From the NCBI GenBank assembly GCA_039029915.1, contig JBCCFD010000135.1:1-16551 (forward strand): a stretch of 16,551 nt of DNA, given 5' to 3'. Position numbers and translations under genes: made by a program. The notes beneath the pieces were generated by a model, which was given only the letters and a program-made list of their open reading frames with translations, searched no databases and was not told the DNA's origin. This stretch comes from QQUD01 sp039029915. GTDB taxonomy: Bacteria > Chloroflexota > Anaerolineae > Promineifilales > Promineifilaceae. Of this stretch, positions 6,549 to 13,108 are shown piece by piece. Positions within the stretch are counted from its first letter, which is position 1; each line of letters starts with the position of its first letter.

Positions 6549-7928
6549 TTAGTTACAAGAGTAGACTGCGTTTAATTCAGCTTCTGCATTCTCAACGGCC
6601 GTTTCGATATCCGTTCCGGTGAGAACACTGGCAAACATGTTCACAATTGTTTGGTTCTCGTAGGCGGCTGCCGATTCGCGAGATGCAGGGCCAGGCCAAC
6701 CAGCTAAGTGACCACCGTCTGCGGCCCCTTTAAGTGGCTCAAGTACGGGATCAATGTTCCAAGGCATGGTGGGGGCATCGTCGTAGCTGCGAAGCAATGG
6801 CGTGTAGAAGGTTAAACCAACCTGCGCCAGCGGGCTGAGCTGCTCTTCTTGCATCATCCAGCGCAGGAAGTTCTTGGCGGCTTCAGGATTGTCAGTATGA
6901 GCAGGAATAGCGAGCAGATTGATTTGCACAAACTCTTGACGGCCGTTTGGTCCCGATGGGTATTTGAAGTGACCAATATTGGCAGCGATGTCAGGGGCTT
7001 GCTGTTGGGCTACCCAGTAGATACTGGTTGCGTTTTGCGTCATTGAAATTTCACCAGCTAAGAAAGCGCGGTTATTACCACCTTCATCGTAAGCTGTTAC
7101 GTCTGGTGCCATGTATTGACCCAATTCAATCATGTACTCAAGTGCAGCGCGCGTGCCGTCCGAGTTGATGGCGACCGTGCAGCCATCTTCAAGCACTTCT
7201 GAGCCACCGTAAGACCAGAGCAGCGAGTAGGCAAAGTTAGCCGAGTCGTTTGGACCCGCTTGATTCATCGTAAAGCCTGCTGGCGGTAGCCCCGCTTCAT
7301 GAATGATGCGCGCCGCTTCCAAAAGCTCATCGTATGTTTCCGGTAGCTTTTCAATACCGGCTTCTTCAAAGACATCCGTGCGGAAATTGATGGCTTGAGC
7401 GGTGTACGCTCGAGGGATGGCTCGCCAAACACCGTCTACAACAGATGCTTCAGCGGCTAGCTCATACCAACCACCATATTGATCAGCTAATTCTTCAGCG
7501 ATATCAGACACATCTAAAAGCTGATCGCCGTAAATAAACGCTTGGTTGGCAAATAGTTCTGAAATATCGCCACCAGCGCCACTGTCAATCGATGCCGCAA
7601 CTTGCTCGCGCCATTCCCGAGAGAAGGTTAAGTCTGCAAACCCTTGTGTTTCTTCACCCCAAACTTCAGCTTGGTTGGCTTGAATGGCATTCATCGCGGG
7701 GATAAAGCTGTTGCGCATAATACCTTCGATAGTCACGCCAGCGAATGATTCTTCTGGGGCTGGGGTAGGTGTTACCATAACTTCAACTTCTTCAGTGACG
7801 GTTTCGACTTCAGTAACAACGCGAGTCACCTCAACGGTTTGGGCTTGGCAAGCTGACAAGACGACTGCCATTAAAATAAGGATGAGTGTCGTCATTGATC
7901 TTTTTTGATTACGACGTAAATAGGACAT
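6549..7928 (-). CDS. Sugar ABC transporter substrate-binding lipoprotein
   Basis: This is the extracellular binding component of the CUT1 importer, 459 residues. ATG 7928 is chosen because GGAGG lies seven bases upstream and the product then begins with a classical lipoprotein signal: MSYLRRNQKR, a hydrophobic core, and the lipobox LSAC with the modified Cys at about 27. A Val/Thr/Glu-rich linker ending VTPTPAPEES tethers the domain; such linkers are typical of Chloroflexota. The remainder has the family 1 solute-binding fold, with FTMNQAGPND, GGSEVL, AFLAGEISMTQNATSIYW and PEAAKNFLRWMMQEEQ. The frame stays open upstream to an ATG at 8177, which would bury the signal peptide 83 residues inside and is rejected. 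The ligand is probably a sugar or sugar acid, inferred only from operon context. Confidence 0.93.
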   Translation of the reverse strand: MSYLRRNQKRSMTTLILILMAVVLSACQAQTVEVTRVVTEVETVTEEVEVMVTPTPAPEESFAGVTIEGIMRNSFIPAMNAIQANQAEVWGEETQGFADLTFSREWREQVAASIDSGAGGDISELFANQAFIYGDQLLDVSDIAEELADQYGGWYELAAEASVVDGVWRAIPRAYTAQAINFRTDVFEEAGIEKLPETYDELLEAARIIHEAGLPPAGFTMNQAGPNDSANFAYSLLWSYGGSEVLEDGCTVAINSDGTRAALEYMIELGQYMAPDVTAYDEGGNNRAFLAGEISMTQNATSIYWVAQQQAPDIAANIGHFKYPSGPNGRQEFVQINLLAIPAHTDNPEAAKNFLRWMMQEEQLSPLAQVGLTFYTPLLRSYDDAPTMPWNIDPVLEPLKGAADGGHLAGWPGPASRESAAAYENQTIVNMFASVLTGTDIETAVENAEAELNAVYSCN

Positions 7929-8053
7929 AATTTTCCTCCAAAGGATTTTGTTCTTGTTGCGTGCGCTCATGTGAAACAAACCTTTACGCGCGCCACTGTT
8001 TGGAAAGTGCATCCAAAAGAGGCATAATACAATCAGGCAATGGAACAGTTTGT

Positions 8054-8070
8054 TTCTTAGCGGATAACAA
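8054..8070. promoter_or_regulatory. Candidate operator, lac-operator-like near-palindrome
   Basis: TTCTTAGCGGATAACAA is symmetric about G 8062 in six of eight pairs (TTxTTAxC-G-GxTAAxAA). AGCGGATAACAA happens to match twelve bases of the lac operator right half. It lies upstream of the binding-protein gene and shares TTGTTAT (minus strand) with both arms of the 8131-8185 repeat. The binding regulator is not identified; no LacI-family gene is in the window. Confidence 0.3.
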
Positions 8071-8088
8071 CCATTTCTTTGTCTAAAT

Positions 8089-8132
8089 AAAAGGAAATGC
8101 TTCGACCTGCCACGGAATAAGCGTTTCCTTTT
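8089..8132 (-). terminator. Terminator-like hairpin downstream of the dehydrogenase
   Basis: On the minus strand AAAAGGAAACGCTT pairs with AAGCATTTCCTTTT (13 of 14 positions) around a 16-base loop, followed by ATTTAG. The stem starts with A and ends with a U-rich tract, as an intrinsic terminator or attenuator does. It would end the regulator-hydrolase-dehydrogenase transcript or meter read-through into the transporter genes. Confidence 0.5.
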
Positions 8133-8185
8133 TTTGTTATGAATGAGACCGGTTGGCGAACTTGTTGCTTCATTCATAACAAAAA
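8131..8185. repeat. 16-bp perfect inverted repeat in the operon leader
   Basis: TTTTTGTTATGAATGA (8131-8146) is exactly inverse to TCATTCATAACAAAAA (8170-8185), separated by 23 bases. In neither direction is the stem followed by a U-run, so it is not a terminator. It overlaps the terminator-like hairpin by two bases and its first transcribed arm lies inside the short leader ORF. It could be an RNA switch element or a double operator; each arm carries TTGTTAT. Confidence 0.7.
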
Positions 8186-8199
8186 CTCAAATTTTCCAT
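8170..8199 (-). CDS. Possible nine-codon leader peptide
   Basis: The stop of the dehydrogenase gene is part of TAAGGAGGT, an ideal Shine-Dalgarno sequence, with an ATG (8199) at proper spacing. The frame reads MENLSFCYE and stops at 8170-8172. The last six codons form the first transcribed arm of the 16-bp inverted repeat. The layout is that of a translated attenuator leader, but the frame is short and could be the remnant of a lost gene. No residue bias clearly points to a sensed amino acid. Confidence 0.35.
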   Translation of the reverse strand: MENLSFCYE

Positions 8200-8207
8200 G
8201 GACCTCC

Positions 8208-9269
8208 TTAGAGTGATTGAATTTTCTTAACGAGTGCAGCCCCAATCTCTTGAGTTGTTGACTGACCGCCCAAATCACCCGATTTTGTGCCATCAGCCAA
8301 GATTTGCGTGACTGCTTCGTTGATCAATTCATTGCCTCGTTTTTCACCTAAATGCTCTAACATCATACCACCGGCTAAAATGGTGCCGATGGGGTTTGCA
8401 ATTCCTAAACCAGCGATGTCTGGTGCCGATCCGTGGACCGGCTCAAACATCGATGGGAAGTCACGTTCTGGGTTCATGTTTGTGCTGGGAGATAGCCCAA
8501 CACTGCCTATCATGGCGCCGCCTAAGTCACTCAATATATCTCCAAATAGGTTTGTGGTGACGATAACATCAAACCAGCTTGGATTTTGAATGAATTTCAT
8601 TGTGGCGGCATCGACGTATAGCTTTTCATATTCAACATCTGGATAATCCCCCCGAACGGTGTCGATAATATCGTCCCAATACACCAAGCTTGGCCGAAGC
8701 GCATTCGATTTGGTGACATTTGTGACCCGATTGTTTCGACTTCGAGCGAGTTCAAAAGCGTATCGGCTGACGCGCTCAACACCCTCTCGGGTATAAATGC
8801 TGGTTTGTACCGCTAGGCTGTTGTTGAAGCCTTGATGGACGATGCCGCCCGGGCCAGCATATTCACCTTCACTGTTTTCACGCACAATGATGAAATCGAT
8901 GCCGCTTTGAGCCCGTGTCAGCAAGGTGTCGATGCCTGACCAAGATTTAATGGGACGTAAGTTGATGTACTGCTTAAAATGCTTGCGCATGAGGAAGATA
9001 AACTCCCACGCGGAACGATGGTCGATCACGTCGGGATGGCCGGCTGCTACAAAATAGATGGCATCATACGGCCGTAAAATATCAATCCCATTTTCAGGCA
9101 TCACAACGCCATGTTCCAATGCGTATTCGCATCCCCAGGGGTACTGTTCAAAATTTAGTGTAAATGAGCCAATTTTTTCAGCAACGGTGTGTAACACCTG
9201 CATCGCTTCTGGCATAATCTCCTTGCCGATGCCATCACCGGGAAGGGACGCAATATTGTAAGTGGTCAT
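8208..9269 (-). CDS. Tartrate/D-malate/isopropylmalate-type beta-decarboxylating dehydrogenase
   Basis: The family oxidises 2-hydroxy acids with NAD(P) and a divalent metal, usually with decarboxylation. The 353-residue protein carries LPGDGIGKEIMPEA (9-22), the Arg-bearing YINLRPIKSW, VRENSEGEYAG with the catalytic Tyr, VTKSNALRPS with the catalytic Lys, the metal-binding Asp residues in TTNLFGDILSDLGGAM, and FEPVHGSAPDIAGLGIANPI at the cofactor site. YPWGCEYALEHGVVMPENG and GHPDVIDHRSAWEFI place it nearer the tartrate/D-malate group than LeuB. It follows the hydrolase by ten bases. In this operon it may decarboxylate the phosphorylated four-carbon acid made by the DUF1537 kinase, taking the place of PdxA2, which has the same fold. 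That role is inference; free tartrate or D-malate as substrate is the alternative. Confidence 0.9.
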   Translation of the reverse strand: MTTYNIASLPGDGIGKEIMPEAMQVLHTVAEKIGSFTLNFEQYPWGCEYALEHGVVMPENGIDILRPYDAIYFVAAGHPDVIDHRSAWEFIFLMRKHFKQYINLRPIKSWSGIDTLLTRAQSGIDFIIVRENSEGEYAGPGGIVHQGFNNSLAVQTSIYTREGVERVSRYAFELARSRNNRVTNVTKSNALRPSLVYWDDIIDTVRGDYPDVEYEKLYVDAATMKFIQNPSWFDVIVTTNLFGDILSDLGGAMIGSVGLSPSTNMNPERDFPSMFEPVHGSAPDIAGLGIANPIGTILAGGMMLEHLGEKRGNELINEAVTQILADGTKSGDLGGQSTTQEIGAALVKKIQSL

Positions 9270-9279
9270 AAAAATTACC

Positions 9280-9909
9280 TTATTCTTCGACTATGGCGAT
9301 GGCGCGAACGGGTGACCCATCCCCTTGTTTAATCTTCAAAGGTAGAGCAATAAAGGTGACTTTTTCAGGTAGTTTTTTTAAATTTGCTAAGCTTTCGACA
9401 ATGACGATTTCTTTGTTTAGCAAAGCTTGATGAACTTCAGTTAGCTCAACTTTGTCTTGAAGCGAGGCCACAGAAGGATGTTCAAGCCCAATGAGCCAGA
9501 TTCCCTTTTTGGCAAGCCATTGAGCCAGCGCGAGGGAGAGCCTAGGGAAGTGGGTGCGGTATTGAGGGTCATCAGCATATCGATCCCAATCGGTCCGCAG
9601 GAGGATACGAGAGCCAGCGTTAATTTTGGCCTCATACGGCCGTAAATCTTCAATTTCAATCAGGCTGCGGGGTTCTTTATGGGATAAATCGATGACGGTA
9701 GCTGGTCCGACACATTTGTTGAGCGGCATCGTATCAAGCGTTGCGCCTTCGTTCAGGAAGTGAAGCGGGGCGTCTAAATGTGTGCCGGAATGGCTGTATA
9801 AGACCAGATCGGTGGTGTTGAAGCCCTCAACGGCCGTTGAGGTTTTTGGCGTAATCGAAACCCCACGCATCCCATCATAAACTTGTAGCGTTAAATCAAC
9901 TATTTTCAT
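9280..9909 (-). CDS. Cyclase-family metal-dependent hydrolase (kynurenine formamidase-like)
   Basis: Members (PF04199) use two metal ions, usually Zn or Mn, to hydrolyse amides, formamides or lactones. ATG 9909 is chosen, as an AGGG-containing SD lies just before it; an upstream ATG at 9927 would add six residues. The resulting 209-residue protein has the full signature SHSGTHLDAPLHF at 39-51 (His 40, His 44, Asp 46, His 50), LIGLEHPSV, the downstream His in EVHQALLNKEI and Glu in VESLANL, all expected metal or active-site positions. Length is typical. No tryptophan catabolism gene is nearby. Within this operon a lactonase or sugar-acid amide hydrolase is more plausible than kynurenine formamidase, but the substrate is unknown. 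Confidence 0.9.
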   Translation of the reverse strand: MKIVDLTLQVYDGMRGVSITPKTSTAVEGFNTTDLVLYSHSGTHLDAPLHFLNEGATLDTMPLNKCVGPATVIDLSHKEPRSLIEIEDLRPYEAKINAGSRILLRTDWDRYADDPQYRTHFPRLSLALAQWLAKKGIWLIGLEHPSVASLQDKVELTEVHQALLNKEIVIVESLANLKKLPEKVTFIALPLKIKQGDGSPVRAIAIVEE

Positions 9910-9961
9910 TTTCCCTTCTCTACACAAACGCGCTTCTCAAGCGCACAAAGCCTAAACGAAT

Positions 9962-10675
9962 TTATCCCTCTTTCCGCTTTCGGGACCCTTCAAGCCCATA
10001 GGTGATTGCCGTGCGAACCTGCGCCAAATCACGGCTACGGAGGGCGGCTAACGTGCGGCGATGTTGTTCAACTGTCCAAGCGATGCCGTCATCTGCGCTC
10101 ACTGAACTGCGCAGCGTGTCTTGAAACATCAGCTTGAGCATTTTTCCTACCGTAATGACAAGCGGATTACCCGTAGCTTCCATGATGGCTTGATGGAATT
10201 TAAAATCTAGATTGACTAGTTCTTCTGTATCCCGTCCCCCATTTTGCCAATAATCTTCCATCTCTTGAATGACCTGTTCGATGTGGTCAAAATCTTGCTC
10301 GGTGGCTTTTTCAGCCGCTAGCTCAGAGTAGCCCACATCAATCATACGCCGAAATTCATACAGCTTGGAAATGTTTTTAGCTTCGATAAGAACGGCAAAA
10401 AGTAGGGGGTTGATGACGCTAGGGGAAATTTGGTCACAAATGAAGGTGCCATCTCCTTGTCGGCTTTCTACCACACCCATGGCGCCTAGCATTTTTAGCG
10501 CTTCACGAATCGTGCCTCGGCCTACACCAAGCTGTTCCCCTAATTTTTTTTCTGAAGGAAGGCGCTGCCCTGCTTGTAGGTCACCCCGAATAAGCGCTTG
10601 CTGAATCGCGGTGATGACATCATTTACTGCATTTGGGCGTGGTTCGACTCGAAAATTGCTTAAATTGACTTCCAA
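9962..10675 (-). CDS. GntR/FadR-family transcriptional regulator with FCD domain
   Basis: The 237-residue protein is a DNA-binding repressor or activator that responds to a small carboxylic acid. The winged helix-turn-helix spans about 15-85, with GDLQAGQRLPSEKKLGEQLG, the recognition segment VGRGTIREALKML and the wing GVVESRQGDGTFI. The all-helical FCD ligand domain (about 95-228) shows the metal-site residues in LDFKFHQAIMEATGNP and EQHRRTLAAL. The start is TTG 10675; GGAGGG lies about ten bases upstream and an ATG at 10683 is out of frame. It is the first gene of the minus-strand run, and its promoter carries an inverted repeat that is a good candidate for self-repression. The effector is probably the substrate of the pathway. 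Confidence 0.93.
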   Translation of the reverse strand: MEVNLSNFRVEPRPNAVNDVITAIQQALIRGDLQAGQRLPSEKKLGEQLGVGRGTIREALKMLGAMGVVESRQGDGTFICDQISPSVINPLLFAVLIEAKNISKLYEFRRMIDVGYSELAAEKATEQDFDHIEQVIQEMEDYWQNGGRDTEELVNLDFKFHQAIMEATGNPLVITVGKMLKLMFQDTLRSSVSADDGIAWTVEQHRRTLAALRSRDLAQVRTAITYGLEGSRKRKEG

Positions 10676-10693
10676 AATTCCATTCCCTCCAAT

Positions 10694-10732
10694 TTGTCGG
10701 TCATCAGATGTCAGATGTCAGATGTATGACAA
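10694..10732. promoter_or_regulatory. Candidate autoregulatory operator of the GntR gene
   Basis: TTGTCGGTCATC (10694-10705) faces GATGTATGACAA (10721-10732): nine of twelve positions are inverse-complementary (TTGTC-3-CATC against GATG-3-GACAA). It sits between the -10 box and the start codon, where a bound repressor would block transcription. FadR-type regulators recognise TNGT...ACNA-like palindromes, which fits. Confidence 0.5.
10705..10725. repeat. CAGATGT tandem repeat, three copies
   Basis: Three exact, abutting 7-bp CAGATGT units (10705-10711, 10712-10718, 10719-10725) fill the space between the two arms of the candidate operator. The copy number could alter arm spacing and therefore regulator binding. 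Confidence 0.85.
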
Positions 10733-10741
10733 CTGCGCAAG

Positions 10742-10770
10742 AGTATAACGACTGACTTTTAGTTTGTCAA
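10742..10770 (-). promoter_or_regulatory. Near-consensus promoter of the catabolic operon
   Basis: On the minus strand TTGACA (10770-10765) and TATACT (10747-10742) are exactly 17 bases apart. Start of transcription is expected near 10735, at the edge of the candidate operator, about 60 bases upstream of the GntR start codon. Confidence 0.75.
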
Positions 10771-11043
10771 AAAATTGAATTATTTCTGTTTTTGAGGAGA
10801 GCACATGCCGCGGTGCGGCACCAACAAATGAATGTAAATAGCGAGAGCTAGAGTGTAGAGGGCGGCGTTTGCCAACATCTCAAGCTGACAAGCTGACGAG
10901 CTGACAAGCTGACAAGCTATTTACGAAGGAGTGAGAAAAAGCTGGCTTTGTGGATAAATTCGGAAATTCAGAGAGGTGATTATTAGCGGGCACATGGCAT
11001 GCGATGCGCTTGCCACATTCTATGGTTATGAACTTCGTTTCAT
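10771..11043. other. Intergenic region between operon promoter and acyltransferase 3' end
   Basis: I see no gene here. It holds a short GC hairpin (TGCCGC 10806-10811 against GCGGCA 10815-10820), the AAGCTGAC tandem repeat, and an imperfect hairpin (TGGCATGCG 10995-11003, CGCTTGCCA 11007-11015, eight of nine pairs). The latter could slow transcription leaving the acyltransferase gene, but it lacks a U-run. Confidence 0.5.
10882..10918. repeat. AAGCTGAC 8-bp tandem repeat, 4.6 copies
   Basis: AAGCTGAC at 10882, 10890 and 10906, GAGCTGAC at 10898, and a final partial AAGCT at 10914-10918 form an uninterrupted array with one substitution. It is non-coding, lies between two minus-strand genes, and is likely length-variable between strains. 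Confidence 0.9.
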
Positions 11044-12351
11044 TTAAAGCAAAGGTAGCGTGGCATTTGTTATCGTCTCAGCTTGCTGGGCGAGCTGACG
11101 ATGATCTGCTTCTGAAGAGGGATAAATGGTTTGAAGCGGCTTGAGCTTCGCTTTCATGGGCTGCCGATAGCGAAGTAGGCGCCAGATGGCCTGAGCAAAG
11201 CTTTCTTCTTTTTTACCGTGCCACCGCATCACGTCAACGGGCGAAAAGCCCAGCGCACATAAGAGATAGGGGATTTCATTTTGGGCGGCAATTTCAAAGG
11301 CACCGTAGCGAAATGGCCGTACTTTGTCCGGATCACCAAATCGGCCTTCGGGGAAAATAAAAAACGGTGGGTAAGCGTTCTGGTTGACGCTATCTGCAAT
11401 CAGCTGGCGCACGTCGCTGCGCTGGTTTTTGTCGTTGCGCTCGACAAACACAGTGTTGATCGATTCGGCCGTTAAACCGACGAGCGGGACGGTGAATAAT
11501 TCGGCCGTGCTCAAAAAACGGCCAGGCGTGACAGCCAGCAAAATCAATATATCTAAATAAGAAAGATGATTCACAAAGATAATGCCTTCGTGCTGTTGAA
11601 TTGTTTCTTTGTCTTCGCAAATTACCTCAATATTCAAAATCTGAAGCAGTGTCTGGCTCATTTGCTGAATAATCCAGTAGTGCGTTCGTAGGCCCCGCCA
11701 GCGGAAAGGAACCAGCCAGCCTACAAAGGCAAAGCCAAGGGTGCGCAGCACAATGAGCAAGATGCCAATCAGCCGGAAGATGGCCACAACCGGACTCATG
11801 CCGTCATACCGATCAAAAAATGCGGCCAGTAAACCTAAAACGCCAGCAATAACTGCGGCCACGCCAAGCCCATCAAAAAGCCGTTCCAACGCAAAAGAAT
11901 CAACGTTCAGGGTCGAAATGCCAAAAACCAAACACAAAATGCCTACGATCGCTCCGCCCCATCCCCCGCCGCGTGCCGTTTGCACAAACCCCATCAGAGC
12001 GATAAGCAAAATCGTCGACGCGATCATCACGATGGTTATTCTGAGATCAATGAGAAAGTTAGACACGTCTGCTAAGATGATGAGCGCATTTTCATCAAAT
12101 TGGGAAAGGATGATGCCGATAATAAGCACGGCAATATCCTGGAATAGAAACAGGGTAGAGGGGAACTTGCGTTTATAGGCGAAGCCTAGCAGCTCGATTA
12201 GTTTAACAATGATGAGATAGATACCAAACCAGTTGAATAAGGGAATCGTAGACCGTTCTAAGGTGCCAATGAGGAGCATGCCCAGCCCAATAGCGGCCAA
12301 GCTTTCAAAGATTAACTGAAAAGAGATTGGGTAATTCCGCACATTCATCAT
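11044..12351 (-). CDS. Membrane protein with C-terminal PlsC-type acyltransferase domain
   Basis: The 435-residue protein joins two parts. Residues 1 to about 215 contain around six hydrophobic spans (for example FESLAAIGLGMLLIG, IAVLIIGIIL, IAGVLGLLAAF and LIGILLIVLRTLGFAFVGWL), resembling small DUF308-like membrane modules. Residues about 225-435 are a lysophospholipid acyltransferase domain of the 1-acylglycerol-3-phosphate acyltransferase type: motif I as NHLSYLDILI, the VFVERNDKNQR segment, motif III as FFIFPEGRFGD, and a proline-bearing motif IV region at PYLLCALGFSPVD. It would acylate a lysophospholipid or similar acceptor at the membrane. The start is the first of two ATGs at 12351; TATACT ends four bases upstream, so the transcript could be leaderless. 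It is not part of the catabolic operon. The exact acceptor is unknown. Confidence 0.87.
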   Translation of the reverse strand: MMNVRNYPISFQLIFESLAAIGLGMLLIGTLERSTIPLFNWFGIYLIIVKLIELLGFAYKRKFPSTLFLFQDIAVLIIGIILSQFDENALIILADVSNFLIDLRITIVMIASTILLIALMGFVQTARGGGWGGAIVGILCLVFGISTLNVDSFALERLFDGLGVAAVIAGVLGLLAAFFDRYDGMSPVVAIFRLIGILLIVLRTLGFAFVGWLVPFRWRGLRTHYWIIQQMSQTLLQILNIEVICEDKETIQQHEGIIFVNHLSYLDILILLAVTPGRFLSTAELFTVPLVGLTAESINTVFVERNDKNQRSDVRQLIADSVNQNAYPPFFIFPEGRFGDPDKVRPFRYGAFEIAAQNEIPYLLCALGFSPVDVMRWHGKKEESFAQAIWRLLRYRQPMKAKLKPLQTIYPSSEADHRQLAQQAETITNATLPLL

Positions 12352-12355
12352 AGAT

Positions 12356-12363
12356 AGTATACT
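12356..12363. promoter_or_regulatory. Shared -10 palindrome AGTATACT between divergent genes
   Basis: The 48-base gap between the acyltransferase and GNAT genes contains AGTATACT, which reads TATACT on both strands. It could serve as a -10 box in both directions; clear -35 hexamers are not visible on either side. Confidence 0.35.
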
Positions 12364-12399
12364 TCTAAAACTGTCCTAAAAAAACGAGGATTCCTTTAA

Positions 12400-12852
12400 A
12401 TGAGCGACCCTGTTATTGAACTACGAGAAGTGACAAAAGCAGATTGGAAAATCTGTATTCAGCTAGAGTTGGAAGTACACCAGAAAGGGTTTGTTTCATC
12501 AAATCTTTTTTCTATCGCACAGTCGAAGTTTGAGCCTTGCCGCAAGCCTTGTGCAATTTATAATCACCAAAATGAGATGGTGGGCTTTATTATGTATAAT
12601 GATTGTCCTCTTGATGACGGCACTTATCGGATTTCGCGCCTTATGATTGATAAGAAATTCCAGGGGAATGGTTACGGCCGTTTAGCGGCTCAGGAAGCGA
12701 TTAATCGTTTGAAACATATTCCTGATTGCTTCGAAATTTTGCTTGATTTTGCCCCAGAAAACAGCGCAGCTGAAAGGTTGTGGACAAGCTTGGGATTTGT
12801 TGTGTTTGATAAACTGTCCAACACTCTCGTTGCTAGACTGATTGTTAAGTGA
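12400..12852 (+). CDS. GNAT family N-acetyltransferase
   Basis: The 150-residue protein has the GNAT fold: an N-terminal strand-helix (IELREVTKADWKICIQLELE), beta-4 with YRISRLMID, acetyl-CoA motif A as KKFQGNGYGRLAAQEAI (the Q-x-x-G-x-G/A signature), and motif B as APENSAAERLWTSLGFV near the C-terminus. It transfers acetyl from acetyl-CoA to an amine; the acceptor (amino acid, protein N-terminus, antibiotic or polyamine) cannot be deduced. Length is typical. ATG 12400 has GAGG about ten bases upstream. It is transcribed divergently from the acyltransferase and has no obvious operon partner. One iterated palindrome encodes the YGR of motif A. Confidence 0.9.
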   Translation: MSDPVIELREVTKADWKICIQLELEVHQKGFVSSNLFSIAQSKFEPCRKPCAIYNHQNEMVGFIMYNDCPLDDGTYRISRLMIDKKFQGNGYGRLAAQEAINRLKHIPDCFEILLDFAPENSAAERLWTSLGFVVFDKLSNTLVARLIVK

Positions 12853-13013
12853 AACGAAGTGCCTGCTTCGAATAAAACGACGGCTATAAAGTTCGGAACA
12901 GTAAAACCTCACGCTAGTACAAATCGCTAAGACCAATTAGCTGCTCTGTAAATAACGCAAGCCCCCTCATAAAAACCCCCAAAATTGAACGAATCCCCTC
13001 TGTAATTAAGCTC

Positions 13014-13031
13014 ATGACATCTTCATGACAG
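13014..13031 (-). promoter_or_regulatory. Pho-box-like direct repeat
   Basis: On the minus strand the sequence is CTGTCAT-GAAG-ATGTCAT: two 7-bp units with an 11-bp period, matching the layout of PhoB/PhoP boxes (CTGTCAT, four bases, CTGTCAT). The first unit is exact and the second differs in two bases. It lies 78 bases upstream of the 52-residue membrane protein, but in the opposite orientation to that gene, which lowers confidence. Confidence 0.3.
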
Positions 13032-13108
13032 TTTCAATATGCAAATTTTCTAAGATGAAATTATTGAAATTAACAAGCTACTGAGTGAACAAATATGGAG
13101 GTGTTCTT

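Larger units (their letters stand above)
7929..8207 (-). promoter_or_regulatory. 279-base leader between dehydrogenase and binding-protein genes
   Basis: The gap holds, in transcription order on the minus strand, a short SD-ORF (8170-8199), a 16-bp inverted repeat (8131-8185), a terminator-like hairpin (8089-8132), a near-palindrome at 8054-8070, a TATTAT box (8024-8029, no clear -35) and the GGAGG of the binding protein. It probably separates a lower-expressed regulatory/enzyme segment from a transporter segment with its own start or controlled read-through. The promoter box is weak evidence. Confidence 0.5.

Noticed and set aside
7929..8177. Extending the binding protein upstream to ATG 8177 (83 more residues)
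   Set aside because: The extension would bury a perfect lipoprotein signal, has no homology-like features, and ATG 7928 has GGAGG at ideal spacing. The open frame is long enough to note but can occur by chance.
11741..12178. 145-codon plus-strand open frame opposite the acyltransferase gene
   Set aside because: It is rich in Ser, Thr, Pro, Lys and Met as expected from the complement of a hydrophobic gene, has no ribosome site and no recognisable domain.
12855..12870. Hairpin CGAAG/CTTCG after the GNAT gene as a terminator
   Set aside because: The stem is only five pairs and no U-run follows.
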